Program-made: the position numbers and the translations under genes
Assembly (NCBI RefSeq): GCF_023168165.1
Contig: NZ_BQYJ01000003.1
Coordinates: forward strand, 186,001-250,000
Reading direction: 5' to 3'
DNA: 64,000 bases
From: Niallia sp. NCCP-28
GTDB taxonomy: Bacteria > Bacillota > Bacilli > Bacillales > Cytobacillaceae
Part shown: positions 36,206-44,540 of the stretch, piece after piece
Layout of the letters: each line of letters opens with the position of its first letter
Numbering within the stretch: the first letter of the stretch is position 1
Notes under the pieces: generated by a model
The model's database searches: none
Seen by the model: only the letters and a program-made list of their open reading frames with translations
What the model was told of the DNA's origin: nothing

Positions 36206-36454
36206 CTACATTTCTTTGGATATTGTTAGTTCACTTATTGTGTGTGCCAATGATTTGCAGTCTCCATCATACATGTGGAAATTTAATGAGTGTATGAGAT
36301 GATTTACTTTTTGTTCAAATTCATCAAGAACATTTAATTCCGTAGACCAATGAATTTGTGGAATAGACACAATAAATCGATTATCTTTAGTTTTTATGAT
36401 AAAGACATCAGCATTCCTATGTAAACCATCTAATTTTTTCTGTAGATATTCCAT
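36206..36454 (-). CDS. Hypothetical 82-aa soluble protein
   Basis: ATG 36454 follows AAAGGA and is preferred to TTG 36478. The product begins MEYLQKKLDGLHRNADVFII and contains KVNHLIHSLNFHMYDGDCKS; it is mixed alpha/beta with no membrane segment. Its own terminator follows. Family not recognised. Confidence 0.65.
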   Translation of the reverse strand: MEYLQKKLDGLHRNADVFIIKTKDNRFIVSIPQIHWSTELNVLDEFEQKVNHLIHSLNFHMYDGDCKSLAHTISELTISKEM

Positions 36455-36590
36455 AATTAAAATCAGTCCTTTTCTCAAATTATAATGGATAAATGTCAGA
36501 AAAGGATATTACGAAAATATTACAAATTTATCGGAAAAGTCAGGACTTCTCTAGTTTTTCATTAATTTAAAAAAGCTATGCAACAAAAAG

Positions 36591-36630
36591 CCCAGTATCC
36601 AATAATAGGTGAGTGAAATTGGATACTGGG
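36591..36630 (-). terminator. Strong hairpin with T-tract on the minus strand
   Basis: A perfect 13-bp stem (36591-36603 with 36618-36630) is followed on the minus strand by CTTTTTG. No minus gene ends directly before it, so its gene may be lost. Confidence 0.6.
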
Positions 36631-36977
36631 TAAGATCCTTCCTTAAGATAAATATATAGGAATTTAGAGATAAGTTCTTATGTAACTTATGAATTTTTAG
36701 TGAAATCAGTTGGAAATATATTTGTCTACTATAGTTCTTTAATCTAAAAATGTTAATTCTGATTCATGAACTAATTAAAATTGGATAGTATCTAAAGTTT
36801 TTAATTCACAAAACCCTAATTTATATTTATGAAGTTAGAAAAAGTAAAAGAATCTTAAGTTTAATCCTTTTTAAAGGTATACAGAACACAGCAAATTTTT
36901 ATATTTTTTCAGTGAAGGCGCAATGCCTATATAACTTTTATCAAGGCTCTTTTTATTTTTAAGAGGAAACATCATAA
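36631..36977. other. AT-rich region without a gene
   Basis: No frame with a ribosome site on either strand; nothing else seen. Confidence 0.4.
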
Positions 36978-37012
36978 GAAAAGAAGGAGTGCTTTATTTG
37001 CAGCACTCCTTC
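36978..37012 (-). terminator. Terminator of the 37020 peptide gene
   Basis: A perfect 10-bp stem GAAGGAGTGC / GCACTCCTTC (36983-36992 with 37003-37012) with TTTTCTT on the minus strand, 8 bp after a stop codon. Confidence 0.7.
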
Positions 37013-37019
37013 AGCTTTA

Positions 37020-37142
37020 TTAATTTTCTTCACCAGGTAAATCGTGATCATTATAATTGCAGTCCTCATCTTCTAGGCTAAGATATCTAATATTGTTTGG
37101 TTGATCTAAGGGAGTTGTTACGATAATATCTAGATTTTTCAA
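37020..37142 (-). CDS. 40-aa peptide or C-terminal gene remnant
   Basis: The minus-strand frame ends at 37020 right before a strong terminator and encodes LKNLDIIVTTPLDQPNNIRY and CNYNDHDLPGEEN. TTG 37142 is the only plausible start; GGAG lies 13 bp upstream, which is poor. The frame is open about 12 codons further upstream. It may be the end of a decayed gene. Confidence 0.35.
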   Translation of the reverse strand: MKNLDIIVTTPLDQPNNIRYLSLEDEDCNYNDHDLPGEEN

Positions 37143-37260
37143 TGAATAAATACATCTCCAATCAATTAATATTTTTAACTATATAATAGGCATTTTTAAG
37201 AAATTATAGACATTTTTTTGTAAATTTTTTTAAGAAGAGAATTTAAGTGTATAGAGGGAA

Positions 37261-37620
37261 AAAGGGGGAGATGAAGCTGCCGGAAATGGAGGGGAGGGAA
37301 CATTGGAGGGAAAAGTTGAGAATCACGAAATTTGGAAATGACTTCTCGAAAATTTAAGGAAAACTTTTTTCTATAGAAATAGGTCAACATAAAATTCAAG
37401 TGACATTGATGGAAGAAAGAATAGAACAAAAGGAATTGTATCTAGTAACTGGGCAGCAGTTTTAGGAAATGATGCATTAATTGTTGATACCGGGAGCTTT
37501 GTGCATGTGAAATTAGAAAAAGAATTTTTTGAAATGATTCAATTGATATCAGATGAACTGGACGTAAATTATAAAGGAATTGTACACGTATTGTTAAAAC
37601 GTACATTGAATGAATATTGA
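37261..37620 (+). pseudogene. Decayed island gene fragments
   Basis: Plus-strand pieces in two frames read GQHKIQVTLMEERIEQKELY with LVTGQQF then a stop at about 37465, and GNDALIVDTGSFVHVKLEKE with FFEMIQLISDELDVNYKGIV to TGA 37618. Neither has a start signal. The overlapping minus-strand frame 37196-37429 is a shadow. Confidence 0.4.
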
Positions 37621-37654
37621 AAATTAAAATGCATGATAACAGGAATGAGATTTG

Positions 37655-38086
37655 ATGATTTTCAGTGCATTAGATATCATTAGAAAAGAGAAGGGGATTT
37701 TAGAAAATAGAAAAGGATTAGATGGAGCAGGATACTGGGAGAGGATAACGAATAGTTTCTTTTGTCCCTGCAATCTGAAGCACACAGTTACTTTTTATGT
37801 CCTAGAGTATTTATTTCTCCGTTCCATTTCTTTTTGCGAAGATATTTCAGAAGAACTGGAAGAGAAATTTGAAAAAGAAAATCTTGCAAAGATAGTATAT
37901 GAAGATTTTTTGGAGCATTTTAAAAAGAAAAATGATTTACATGAAGTTTATAAAAAACTAACAATAAGAGACCTTTCTCCAGAGCATCAATTTACATTAG
38001 AAAATATTTTTGAAATAAAGTATAGCAATTTTATTGATGATTATCGTAAGGGATTGATGAAAAATCGGTTTGAAAAAATAATCTAG
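37655..38086 (+). CDS. Hypothetical 143-aa protein
   Basis: ATG 37655 follows AGGAATGAG. The protein is soluble and mostly helical, with a short Cys-containing segment (NSFFCPCNLKHTVTFYVLEY) and a charged helical half (EDISEELEEKFEKENLAKIV). It lies in the right part of the island, alone on its strand among remnants. No family recognised. Confidence 0.55.
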   Translation: MIFSALDIIRKEKGILENRKGLDGAGYWERITNSFFCPCNLKHTVTFYVLEYLFLRSISFCEDISEELEEKFEKENLAKIVYEDFLEHFKKKNDLHEVYKKLTIRDLSPEHQFTLENIFEIKYSNFIDDYRKGLMKNRFEKII

Positions 38087-38341
38087 TATAGAGAATAGCA
38101 TATAGATCCCTGTAGTGTAGGTTTAAAATAATATTTAATTATTTATAAAGCTAGTTTAACAAGAACGATAATGAAAATATAAGAACACATTTCATTAATC
38201 GTAAAGAGATTATTATTTAAAAAAAGACGAACACCCCTTATAGTTAGTAAAAAGTTTTTATGTCTTTAATTGAGTGTTTAACAGTACTTTAAGCAACATA
38301 GCATCCTAATTAAAATAAAACCTAAAGGAGATAGAGGTATA

Positions 38342-38968
38342 ATGGAATTTTGGGAATCAAGCTTTATAGAAAAACAAACAATGTGGGGATTCGAACCTAC
38401 AGACTCCGCAATCTTAACAAAGGACTTTTTTCTTGAAAAAAATGTTAAGGACATACTGTTACCAGGTATGGGATATGGTAGAAATGCAAAGGTTTTTATT
38501 GACAAGGGAATAAATGTAACAGGTATTGAGATTTCAAAAACAGCGATTGATTTGGCGAGGGAAAATGGGCTTGATATCAGTATTTTTCATGGTTCGGTAA
38601 CTGACATGCCTTTTGATAATAAACTCTATGATGGCATATTTTGCCATGCGCTTATTCACTTATTGAATAACAGCGAAAGAGAGAAGTTTATTCAAGATTG
38701 TTATAATCAGTTAAAACCCAATGCATATATGATTTTTACAACTGTTTCAAAAGAAGCCCCAATGTTTGGCAAGGGCAAACAATTGGATAAAGACTATTTC
38801 GAAATAATGGAAGGCGTAAAAATGTTTTTCTATGATTCTGACTCTATAAAACAAGAATTTGGAAAATATGGACTGATAGAGTCTTCCAAAATCGACGAGC
38901 CAAGTAAGAACATGGAAAATAAGCCTCCAATTAAATTTATTATTGTAAAATGTAAAAAAGAATTATAA
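38342..38968 (+). CDS. Class I SAM-dependent methyltransferase
   Basis: The 208-aa protein starts at ATG 38342 behind AAAGGAGATAGAGG. Motif I is LLPGMGYGRNAKVF (about 39-52) and the acidic residue of motif II is in VTGIEISKTAIDLA; VTDMPFDNKLYDGIFCHALI covers motifs III-IV. Layout and the N-terminal FWESSFIEKQTMWGFEPTDS resemble thiopurine methyltransferase-like or tellurite-resistance-like enzymes. The substrate cannot be told. It is the last intact gene before the right island boundary. Confidence 0.85.
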   Translation: MEFWESSFIEKQTMWGFEPTDSAILTKDFFLEKNVKDILLPGMGYGRNAKVFIDKGINVTGIEISKTAIDLARENGLDISIFHGSVTDMPFDNKLYDGIFCHALIHLLNNSEREKFIQDCYNQLKPNAYMIFTTVSKEAPMFGKGKQLDKDYFEIMEGVKMFFYDSDSIKQEFGKYGLIESSKIDEPSKNMENKPPIKFIIVKCKKEL

Positions 38969-39021
38969 AGATAATCATATAAAAAATGAATTGTTAAGAG
39001 AGAGGTTGTGGATATACTTAT

Positions 39022-39055
39022 GGCTGCTTTCCTTAAATAATAGGAAGCCTTTTTT
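39022..39055 (+). terminator. Weak terminator after the methyltransferase gene
   Basis: GCTTTCCT and AGGAAGC pair with a one-base bulge and are followed by T6. Confidence 0.45.
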
Positions 39056-39276
39056 ATGTAACAGTTGGGGAAGCGTTCCTATAATAAATGAGTGGAAAAA
39101 AGAACAAGTTTGTAAATAAATCTATTTAAACAAATAAGGACTTTAGCCGAAAATAGCCTTGAGGACTACTTTTTACTATTTTTATGAAAAGATATGAATA
39201 AAAGTGAAAGATTTTATTTTAGAAATCTTTTATACCCAGGGATTCTTAAAAGGCATGATAATGAGTAAGAAAAAAA

Positions 39277-39335
39277 GACATGTTCAGAACACAAGTCGAT
39301 CCTGGGAAAGAGATCAATACAAGGAAATGTATTAA
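39277..39335 (+). repeat. Second copy of the glnA 3' end, right attachment-type repeat
   Basis: This stretch repeats glnA positions 20487-20546 with six substitutions and one deletion. Restoring the deleted base gives DMFRTQVDPWERDQYKEMY and a stop. No other part of glnA is present, so it is not a gene duplication. It marks the right end of the island or the left end of an older one. Confidence 0.65.
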
Positions 39336-39596
39336 TAGCATAAAAGATTGATATTAACAGGTTTTGAGGATTTAATAATCATGGGTGCATACATGTGTTA
39401 TGGAGGAAGAATAGCACGTCTCCTATAAAACGCCCATGAATTTTTTAAAAACCCAGTATATCGTCCGGTCGATGTTCGTATTTTTTAAAGTAGCCTTTTT
39501 CTATTTTCTTAGAAATATGTGAGTATAGACCAATAGTGGCTTGGTGGTTTGTTATGACCAGGCCTTTTTTGTATGGACTTAATACTTACTTACCCT
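39336..39596. other. Non-coding stretch with one terminator-like hairpin
   Basis: GGCTTGGT / ACCAGGCC (39538-39545 with 39557-39564, one G-U) is followed by T6 on the plus strand. No gene is visible. Confidence 0.45.
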
Positions 39597-39935
39597 AGAT
39601 TTTAAAAGTAATACAGTGTGAGAGTCCCTAAGAACATGTATAGGTATATGAAGGAAGATCAGCCCTATTTAGAATTCTTTCCATGGCATTAAATAAACTT
39701 GATTTAGGCATGAAGTTTCCATCATTTCTGCATAGGAATAAATTAATTTCATGTAAGTAGCTAATCCTTTAAAGTCATTTTATTTTGATAATTTCTGTAA
39801 AAGGATCAGTCATTTATTAATCCTTTTTGAATAGTAATTACACGATTAGATAAGTCTATGGATTTCCGAATGATTCACCTTTATCCTTCGCTTGGAAATC
39901 TAATGTCTTATTAATATTTATAGTACCTTCAGTCA
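39597..39935 (-). pseudogene. Remnant of a second tyrosine integrase
   Basis: The minus strand reads HEINLFLCRNDGNFMPKSSL with FNAMERILNRADLPS, then after a one-base shift IPIHVLRDSHTVLLLKS, and further upstream TLDFQAKDKGESFGNP. These align with the integrase at 25410-26591 (DLDLFFCRENGSPLPKSTLF; LSIHTLRHTHAVLLLES). Stops and shifts break every frame and the C-terminal Tyr region is missing. It lies 260 bp from the glnA 3' copy. Confidence 0.65.
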
Positions 39936-40022
39936 ATATCTGTCCATATGAAACACTATAAAATGGAGGCGGCACTATTGGCAGCAACTAGTCACAATAT
40001 TACTCTCGAATAGGGCGTTTAG

Positions 40023-40151
40023 GATGAGTTTGCAAAGTATGCCGGCAAGAAAGGTATCAAGATTTCCACGTGGATTAACATCAAGATGAAAGAATTTATA
40101 GAAAAAGAAAAAATGATTAAGGAATATTGTAATAAGAAGCACTCTGAATAG
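40023..40151 (+). pseudogene. C-terminal remnant of a small mobile-element protein
   Basis: The open frame DEFAKYAGKKGIKISTWINI ... KEYCNKKHSE ends at TAG 40149 and has no start signal. The basic strand-like start followed by helices resembles ribbon-helix-helix or phage accessory proteins. A terminator overlaps its end. Confidence 0.35.
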
Positions 40152-40163
40152 GGTGCTTTTTCT
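40137..40163 (+). terminator. Terminator after the 40023 remnant
   Basis: AAGCACTC / GGGTGCTT (40137-40144 with 40151-40158, one G-U) followed by TTTTTCTT. Confidence 0.6.
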
Positions 40164-40487
40164 TATTCAATCATATGGGCAGAGTAGTGGAGGAAGAAAT
40201 AAGGCTTCATTTAACAGTACTGTGTATAGATATGTAGAGTCTGCTTGCAATTCTGCAAAAATATAAAATAAGGAAACAATTCATTCAAAAAGAAAAACGC
40301 TTGAGAGTTCTTGAAAACACTCCTGATTATAAGTGCATTCTAATAGGTATTTAAAAAAATGGAATTTGTTGTTTTTGGGGAGGAGAGAATTGTTCATTAA
40401 AAAGAAAAATAGCGATGGACAAGCATACAAGCATTTATTATATAAAGTAATATATTAATAGCAGAATGGATGAAGGAGGTGAGACGC

Positions 40488-40820
40488 TTGAGTAAAAAGA
40501 AAGATAAAAGCAAAAAGAAGGATAAAAATAAAAATCCAAAAGAAACGATTTCATTCAAGCATGATAAAGATGGAATTAAAATTTATGTAAATATTTACAA
40601 TAATAATAATCTTGCAAACCAAGGAAGCAATGCTGGAGTAAAACAAAAAGCATCGGAAGGCTCACAGAACCTGACAGGTAAGGATGGAGAGAATGCGAGT
40701 CAAGGCGGACAGATTGCTGATAAAGGCGGCCAAAACGCAAATCAATTTGGTCAGGTTGCTAAAGATGGTGGGAAAAATAAAATAAAAAATGCAACAAATG
40801 AGCCAGGTTCTAGCGAATAA
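40488..40820 (+). CDS. Lys-rich protein with Gly/Gln/Asn repeats
   Basis: TTG 40488 lies 7 bp behind AAGGAGGTG; the ATG at 40470 is inside that region. The 110-aa protein opens with a Lys-rich tract (SKKKDKSKKKDKNKN), has a short folded segment (TISFKHDKDGIKIYVNIYNN) and ends in imperfect repeats of about eight residues with GG(Q/K)-N/I-A (SQGGQIADKGGQNANQFGQV). The composition recalls spore-surface or matrix proteins. Function unknown. Confidence 0.65.
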   Translation: MSKKKDKSKKKDKNKNPKETISFKHDKDGIKIYVNIYNNNNLANQGSNAGVKQKASEGSQNLTGKDGENASQGGQIADKGGQNANQFGQVAKDGGKNKIKNATNEPGSSE

Positions 40821-40919
40821 TTTAGTGAAGATGAATCTGATGCATAGCTTCAAATAAATAATTTCTTATTTTGCTTATGGAAAGATGGAACCAAGGAGAC
40901 TAAGAAGAAGCTTTTTTAA

Positions 40920-40975
40920 TTTTAAAGTGACCCTAATTGCTGGATATGTTGAACAATTGGGGTCACTTTATATTT
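40920..40975 (+). terminator. Long hairpin terminator
   Basis: A 16-bp stem with one mismatch (40924-40939 with 40954-40969) is followed by TATATTTT. The 62-codon frame crossing it is not a gene. Confidence 0.65.
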
Positions 40976-41351
40976 TGATGGGTTTTCGTTTATATTTTCT
41001 TTTTTCTATTTGTTTAGTTTATTCAATTATTTCCTTTTCTAAGTATTTGATTTCCTTTATAATAGATTTATAAATTTTATAGTTTATTAAACTAAAGTCT
41101 TTATGGCTTGCTATTTTTTACATTTATGGCTTTTGGAAAAATTTAATTAAATAGTGTGTTCTTTTTTTTGTCTTATTAAAGATATAAAATCACTATTTAT
41201 TACTATATTTGTACTTAAGCGGAATATATTTTTTGCTATTTGATTATTAAAAAAGAAATAGTACTTATTTGGAACAAAAAAGTTTAAATTTAATATCTAA
41301 ATAAGCAAATAGAAATGCCATTTTTAAACATTAATGAATGTAGGTGTAACT
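40976..41351. other. Very AT-rich intergenic region
   Basis: No gene on either strand. AT richness suggests promoter sequence for the downstream channel gene, but I cannot place elements reliably. Confidence 0.4.
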
Positions 41352-41990
41352 ATGTCCTGGGAAATTTTTAACATCATTGGAACAATTGCTTTTGCATTAA
41401 GCGGAGCGATTATTGCATCAGAAGAAGATTACGATTTGATAGGTTATTATGCTTTAGGCTTTATTACAGCATTTGGGGGAGGAGCTATACGCAATTTGCT
41501 TATCGGTGCTCCCGGAACAACTCTTTGGAGTCAAGGAACTTTATTCCTAATTAGCTTTTTAATTATTACTTTAATTTATGTTCTTCCACTTCAAAATCTG
41601 ACCAAACGGAAACATTGGGAGCTTACTTTCGGTCTATTGGATGCTATTGGATTAGCAGCTTTTGCTATTCAAGGAGCATTGTTCGCAAAAGAGTTAAATC
41701 TTCCTTCAAGTGCCATTATAACTTCAGCGCTATTAACTGGAGTTGGTGGAGGAATTATTAGAGATGCTTTAGCTAAGAGGCAACCTTTTGTTTTCAAATA
41801 TGATTTATATGCGTTTTGGGCTATTATGACAGGCATTATTATCAGCTTTAGAGATGCTACGAATGAATTTGAACTTTATATTTTATTTATTTTAATTGTT
41901 TCTTTAAGAATGTTTTCTTTAAAATATGGTTGGCATATTCCTAGGCCTAGAAAAACTTCCAATACTTTAAATACTAATAGCCGGACTTAA
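41352..41990 (+). CDS. TRIC-type cation channel family protein (YvgT/UPF0126-like)
   Basis: ATG 41352 follows AGGTGT and gives 212 aa; the in-frame ATG 41334 lacks a site. Seven hydrophobic helices arranged as two triplet repeats carry the family motifs TAFGGGAIRNLLIG (first repeat) and GVGGGIIRDALAKRQPF (second repeat); these Gly-rich kinks bind lipid and shape the pore in TRIC channels. The first helix starts MSWEIFNIIGTIAFALSG. It is monocistronic with a terminator. Ion selectivity is not determined by sequence alone. Confidence 0.9.
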   Translation: MSWEIFNIIGTIAFALSGAIIASEEDYDLIGYYALGFITAFGGGAIRNLLIGAPGTTLWSQGTLFLISFLIITLIYVLPLQNLTKRKHWELTFGLLDAIGLAAFAIQGALFAKELNLPSSAIITSALLTGVGGGIIRDALAKRQPFVFKYDLYAFWAIMTGIIISFRDATNEFELYILFILIVSLRMFSLKYGWHIPRPRKTSNTLNTNSRT

Positions 41991-42009
41991 ACATCCGGTT
42001 ATTTTTTTA
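41979..42009 (+). terminator. Terminator overlapping the end of the channel gene
   Basis: AGCCGGA / TCCGGTT (41979-41985 with 41994-42000) followed by T7; the stem includes the last codons. Confidence 0.75.
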
Positions 42010-42199
42010 ATCTACTAACAGGTTCTTATACCTCGAAAAAAATAAAAAGCTATAATATTCAAGTGAAAAAGAAACGCTGCAAAAATGAAGCAGAATCAAT
42101 AAGAGCACAGGTATACACAGCTTTAGCCAGAGATGGAGGGCAAACGCGCTCGCGAACTTGTTGGAGATAGTCTAAAAGCACAAAATGATTTTTTGCTGT

Positions 42200-42392
42200 A
42201 AAATGCAAAGCATTTACAGAGTGTCGAAAAAGTTTGATAGTAAAAAATCAGGCTGAATGAAAACGTTTGACTATCGAGGAATCCCACTTTTTGAGGAGTG
42301 GAGTTACCGTTTGGTGGTAATGAGCACCGCAAAAAAGGGGAGTGACGAAGAGAGCGAACGTTTTTCAACAGCCTGAAAATGCAAAGCATTTA
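42200..42392 (+). repeat. MITE-like repeat (copy 1) flanked by a 17-bp direct repeat
   Basis: The 159-bp unit 42217-42375 runs from CAGAGTGTCGAAAAAG to TTTTTCAACAGCCTG. It shares GCTGANTGAAAACGT, GGAG(C/T)-like stretches, GGTAATGAGCA and GAACG/GGGCG-TTT blocks with 60720-60859. It lies between two exact copies of AAAATGCAAAGCATTTA (42200-42216 and 42376-42392), itself a hairpin. This looks like insertion with target duplication. Confidence 0.6.
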
Positions 42393-42404
42393 GTTAAGCT
42401 GCTA

Positions 42405-42480
42405 AAAATGATAGAGAGACTTTAAAAGGGAAAGCGTGTATTGCTGGTTATGACTTATCTGAAACAGAAGTTTTCATAAG
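42405..42480 (+). pseudogene. Phage terminase large subunit remnant
   Basis: The frame DRETLKGKACIAGYDLSETE ends with VFISA-stop. The GK-x-C-x-AGYDLSETEDFTSA motif is typical of the nuclease domain of TerL, including its conserved Asp. Nothing else of the gene survives here. It shows past prophage content at this locus. Confidence 0.5.
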
Positions 42481-42751
42481 TGCTTAGTTAGAACGTTCTC
42501 TAGATAGAAGGAATAAGAAAAAACTGTGAAAATAAGAGATAAATATTTGTTTATTAAGGGAGGTTAGTTAATCATCTATAAATTGAATAGTTTTAAGTTT
42601 TAAAAAGCATTTTTTGTAATGAGGAATGCTTTTTATTTTGGTTTTTAAAAGTATAACAATAAAAACATTTTATTATTTAATAAAAATTTATTGTTAAACG
42701 ATAAATAATATGTTAAATTCAAATAGACAATAAATAAGTGAGGTGTTTTTT
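42481..42751. other. Non-coding spacer before the DUF2975 gene
   Basis: A little more terminase-frame sequence (about 42480-42530), then AT-rich DNA with no gene. Confidence 0.35.
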
Positions 42752-43234
42752 GTGAAACGAGTGTCAACGCTCTTTTTAAAAATAGCTGTTATTTTTATCG
42801 GAATTCCAATTCTTGTTTTGTGCATCTTTTTAGTGCCTGAGATAGCGGGGTTTGCAGCAGAATTGTATCCAGATATGGATTATATAAAGTATTTTGTTTT
42901 CATCGTTTTTTATGCAGCAGCTATACCATTTTACGTTGCTTTATATCAAGCTTTTAAACTTTTGCACTATATTGACAAGAACAAAGCGTTCTCAGAATTA
43001 TCTGTAAAGTCTTTAAGCAATATTAAACAATGTGCAATCACAATCAGTAGCCTGTTTGTTCTAGGAATGCCACTTTTTTATCTTTTGGCGGAGGCAGACG
43101 ATGCCCCAGGTATCATATTAATCGGATTAGTCCTTATTTTTGCTTCCATGGTAATTGCAGTCTTTGCTGCTGTTCTTCAAAGTCTGTTAAAAAATGCCAT
43201 AGATATAAAATCAGAAAATGATTTAACGGTCTGA
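42752..43234 (+). CDS. DUF2975 membrane protein
   Basis: GTG 42752 follows AAGTGAGGTG; the GTG at 42743 is part of that site. The 160-aa protein has four membrane helices typical of DUF2975 (AVIFIGIPILVLCIFL; FIVFYAAAIPFYVALYQ; Cys-containing third helix; ILIGLVLIFASMVIAVFAAV) and the helix-linking YIDKNKAFSELSVKSLSNIK motif. It is coupled to the XRE gene that starts 10 bp later, the usual pair in Firmicutes. Confidence 0.85.
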   Translation: MKRVSTLFLKIAVIFIGIPILVLCIFLVPEIAGFAAELYPDMDYIKYFVFIVFYAAAIPFYVALYQAFKLLHYIDKNKAFSELSVKSLSNIKQCAITISSLFVLGMPLFYLLAEADDAPGIILIGLVLIFASMVIAVFAAVLQSLLKNAIDIKSENDLTV

Positions 43235-43244
43235 GGTGACAACA

Positions 43245-43469
43245 ATGGCAATTATAATCAATATTGATGTGATGCTGGCTAAAAGAAAAATGAGTGTAAC
43301 TGAACTTTCAGAGAGGGTTGGGATAACAATGGCTAATCTTTCTATATTGAAAAATGGAAAGGCGAAAGCGATTCGATTATCAACTTTAGAGGCGATTTGT
43401 AAGGCTTTAGAATGCCAGCCTGGAGATATTTTAGAATATCGAAGCGATGAAGATAACCAAAATCAATAA
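43245..43469 (+). CDS. YozG-type XRE regulator
   Basis: ATG 43245 follows GAGGTGACAACA. The 74-aa protein is a lone HTH_26-type domain: INIDVMLAKRKMSVTELSER, then VGITMANLSILKNGKAKAIR, and CKALECQPGDILEYR. It is paired with DUF2975; in this pair the small regulator is thought to work with the membrane protein, but the signal is unknown. Confidence 0.88.
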   Translation: MAIIINIDVMLAKRKMSVTELSERVGITMANLSILKNGKAKAIRLSTLEAICKALECQPGDILEYRSDEDNQNQ

Positions 43470-43586
43470 AGTGGGAATATTTAGCATTAAAAAACAAAAA
43501 AGATTTTTCCATTATTTCAATGAATCAAATTCATAAAAGGGGAGCTGTTCATGAATTTACCCATTCAAAAAATGGAGGTACAAATC

Positions 43587-44354
43587 ATGAGAACACTAAA
43601 GCAGCTCGTTTATTTTGGGTGGCAGCAGGTTCTATCATGTTTGTTTCCTGTCGTTATTTTTGCCTCGTTGGCTTTTACGCAACTACTGCCAATTCCCTTC
43701 CTGCCGCGTTATGACTGGCTGCTTATCATCTGCCTTCTCATGCAGTGGTGGATGGTGCGTGCTGGACTTGAAACGGGGGATGAACTGAAGGTTATCACAT
43801 TGTTTCACCTTATTGGGCTTGCTCTTGAACTTTTTAAGGTGCATATGGGCTCTTGGTCTTATCCAGAGGAGGGGTATTCCAAAATTTTTGGAGTGCCTTT
43901 GTATAGTGGATTCATGTATGCGAGTGTAGCGAGTTATCTTTGCCAAGCGTGGAGAAGGTTAAAGGTGAAATTGATTAAATGGCCGCCGTTTTTGGTAGTT
44001 GTACCTCTTGCAGCTGTGATTTATTTGAATTTCTTTACCCATCATTATTGGATGGATATTCGTTGGTGGTTATCTGGATTTGTAATTATCGTCTTTTGGC
44101 GATCATGGGTCATATACGAGGTCAATGGGACATGTTATCGTATGCCACTTGCGCTTTCTTTTGCGCTGATTGGTTTTTTTATATGGGTAGCCGAAAATAT
44201 CGCAACGTTTTTTGGAGCTTGGAAATATCCCAACCAAACGGATGAATGGAGTCTTGTTCATCTAGGAAAGGTGAGTTCATGGCTTTTATTAGTGATTGTC
44301 AGCTTTCTTATAGTAGCGACGTTAAAGCAGGTTAAAGGAAAGATTCGACACTAG
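43587..44354 (+). CDS. DUF817 family membrane protein
   Basis: From ATG 43587 behind AATGGAGG the protein is 255 aa; ATG 43551, 12 codons upstream, also has a GGGGAG site and is an alternative. About eight helices. Family motifs are LELFKVHMGSWSYPEEGYSK, VPLYSGFMYASVASYLCQAW, FTHHYWMDIRWWL and ENIATFFGAWKYPNQ. DUF817 resembles YoaT-type proteins of unknown role. It is monocistronic. Base composition is richer in G+C than the island. Confidence 0.85.
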   Translation: MRTLKQLVYFGWQQVLSCLFPVVIFASLAFTQLLPIPFLPRYDWLLIICLLMQWWMVRAGLETGDELKVITLFHLIGLALELFKVHMGSWSYPEEGYSKIFGVPLYSGFMYASVASYLCQAWRRLKVKLIKWPPFLVVVPLAAVIYLNFFTHHYWMDIRWWLSGFVIIVFWRSWVIYEVNGTCYRMPLALSFALIGFFIWVAENIATFFGAWKYPNQTDEWSLVHLGKVSSWLLLVIVSFLIVATLKQVKGKIRH

Positions 44355-44466
44355 TCAATTTCTATAACTGTTAAGAACCCCCTTTTAAAAAAGGCGGTTC
44401 CTTAGCATAGTAAGGAATTTGACTTGAAGTTTTCCTAGTGTATAAGATTCCCAATAAGATAAATTG

Positions 44467-44497
44467 AAAAAAGCAACGTTTGAATTGTTGCTTTTTT
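44467..44497. terminator. Bidirectional terminator between DUF817 and the AlkD-like gene
   Basis: A perfect 11-bp stem AAAAAAGCAAC / GTTGCTTTTTT (44467-44477 with 44487-44497). A weaker hairpin lies at 44375-44400. Confidence 0.8.
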
Positions 44498-44540
44498 CTT
44501 TATAAATAGCTTTTAATAATACTGCCGGAACGCATTTATG

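Noticed and set aside
36591-37012. Two spaced hairpins considered as a CRISPR-like or repeat array
   Set aside because: The stems differ in sequence and each fits a minus-strand terminator; no regular repeats or spacers.
37196-37429. Minus-strand 77-codon frame
   Set aside because: The composition is a mirror of coding debris on the plus strand; no start signal.
40662-40853. Minus-strand frame over the Gly/Gln repeat gene
   Set aside because: Antisense to a gene with an AAGGAGGTG ribosome site; repetitive coding sequence opens such frames.
40885-41073. 62-codon frame with a hydrophobic end
   Set aside because: It runs through a 16-bp terminator hairpin and has no ribosome site.
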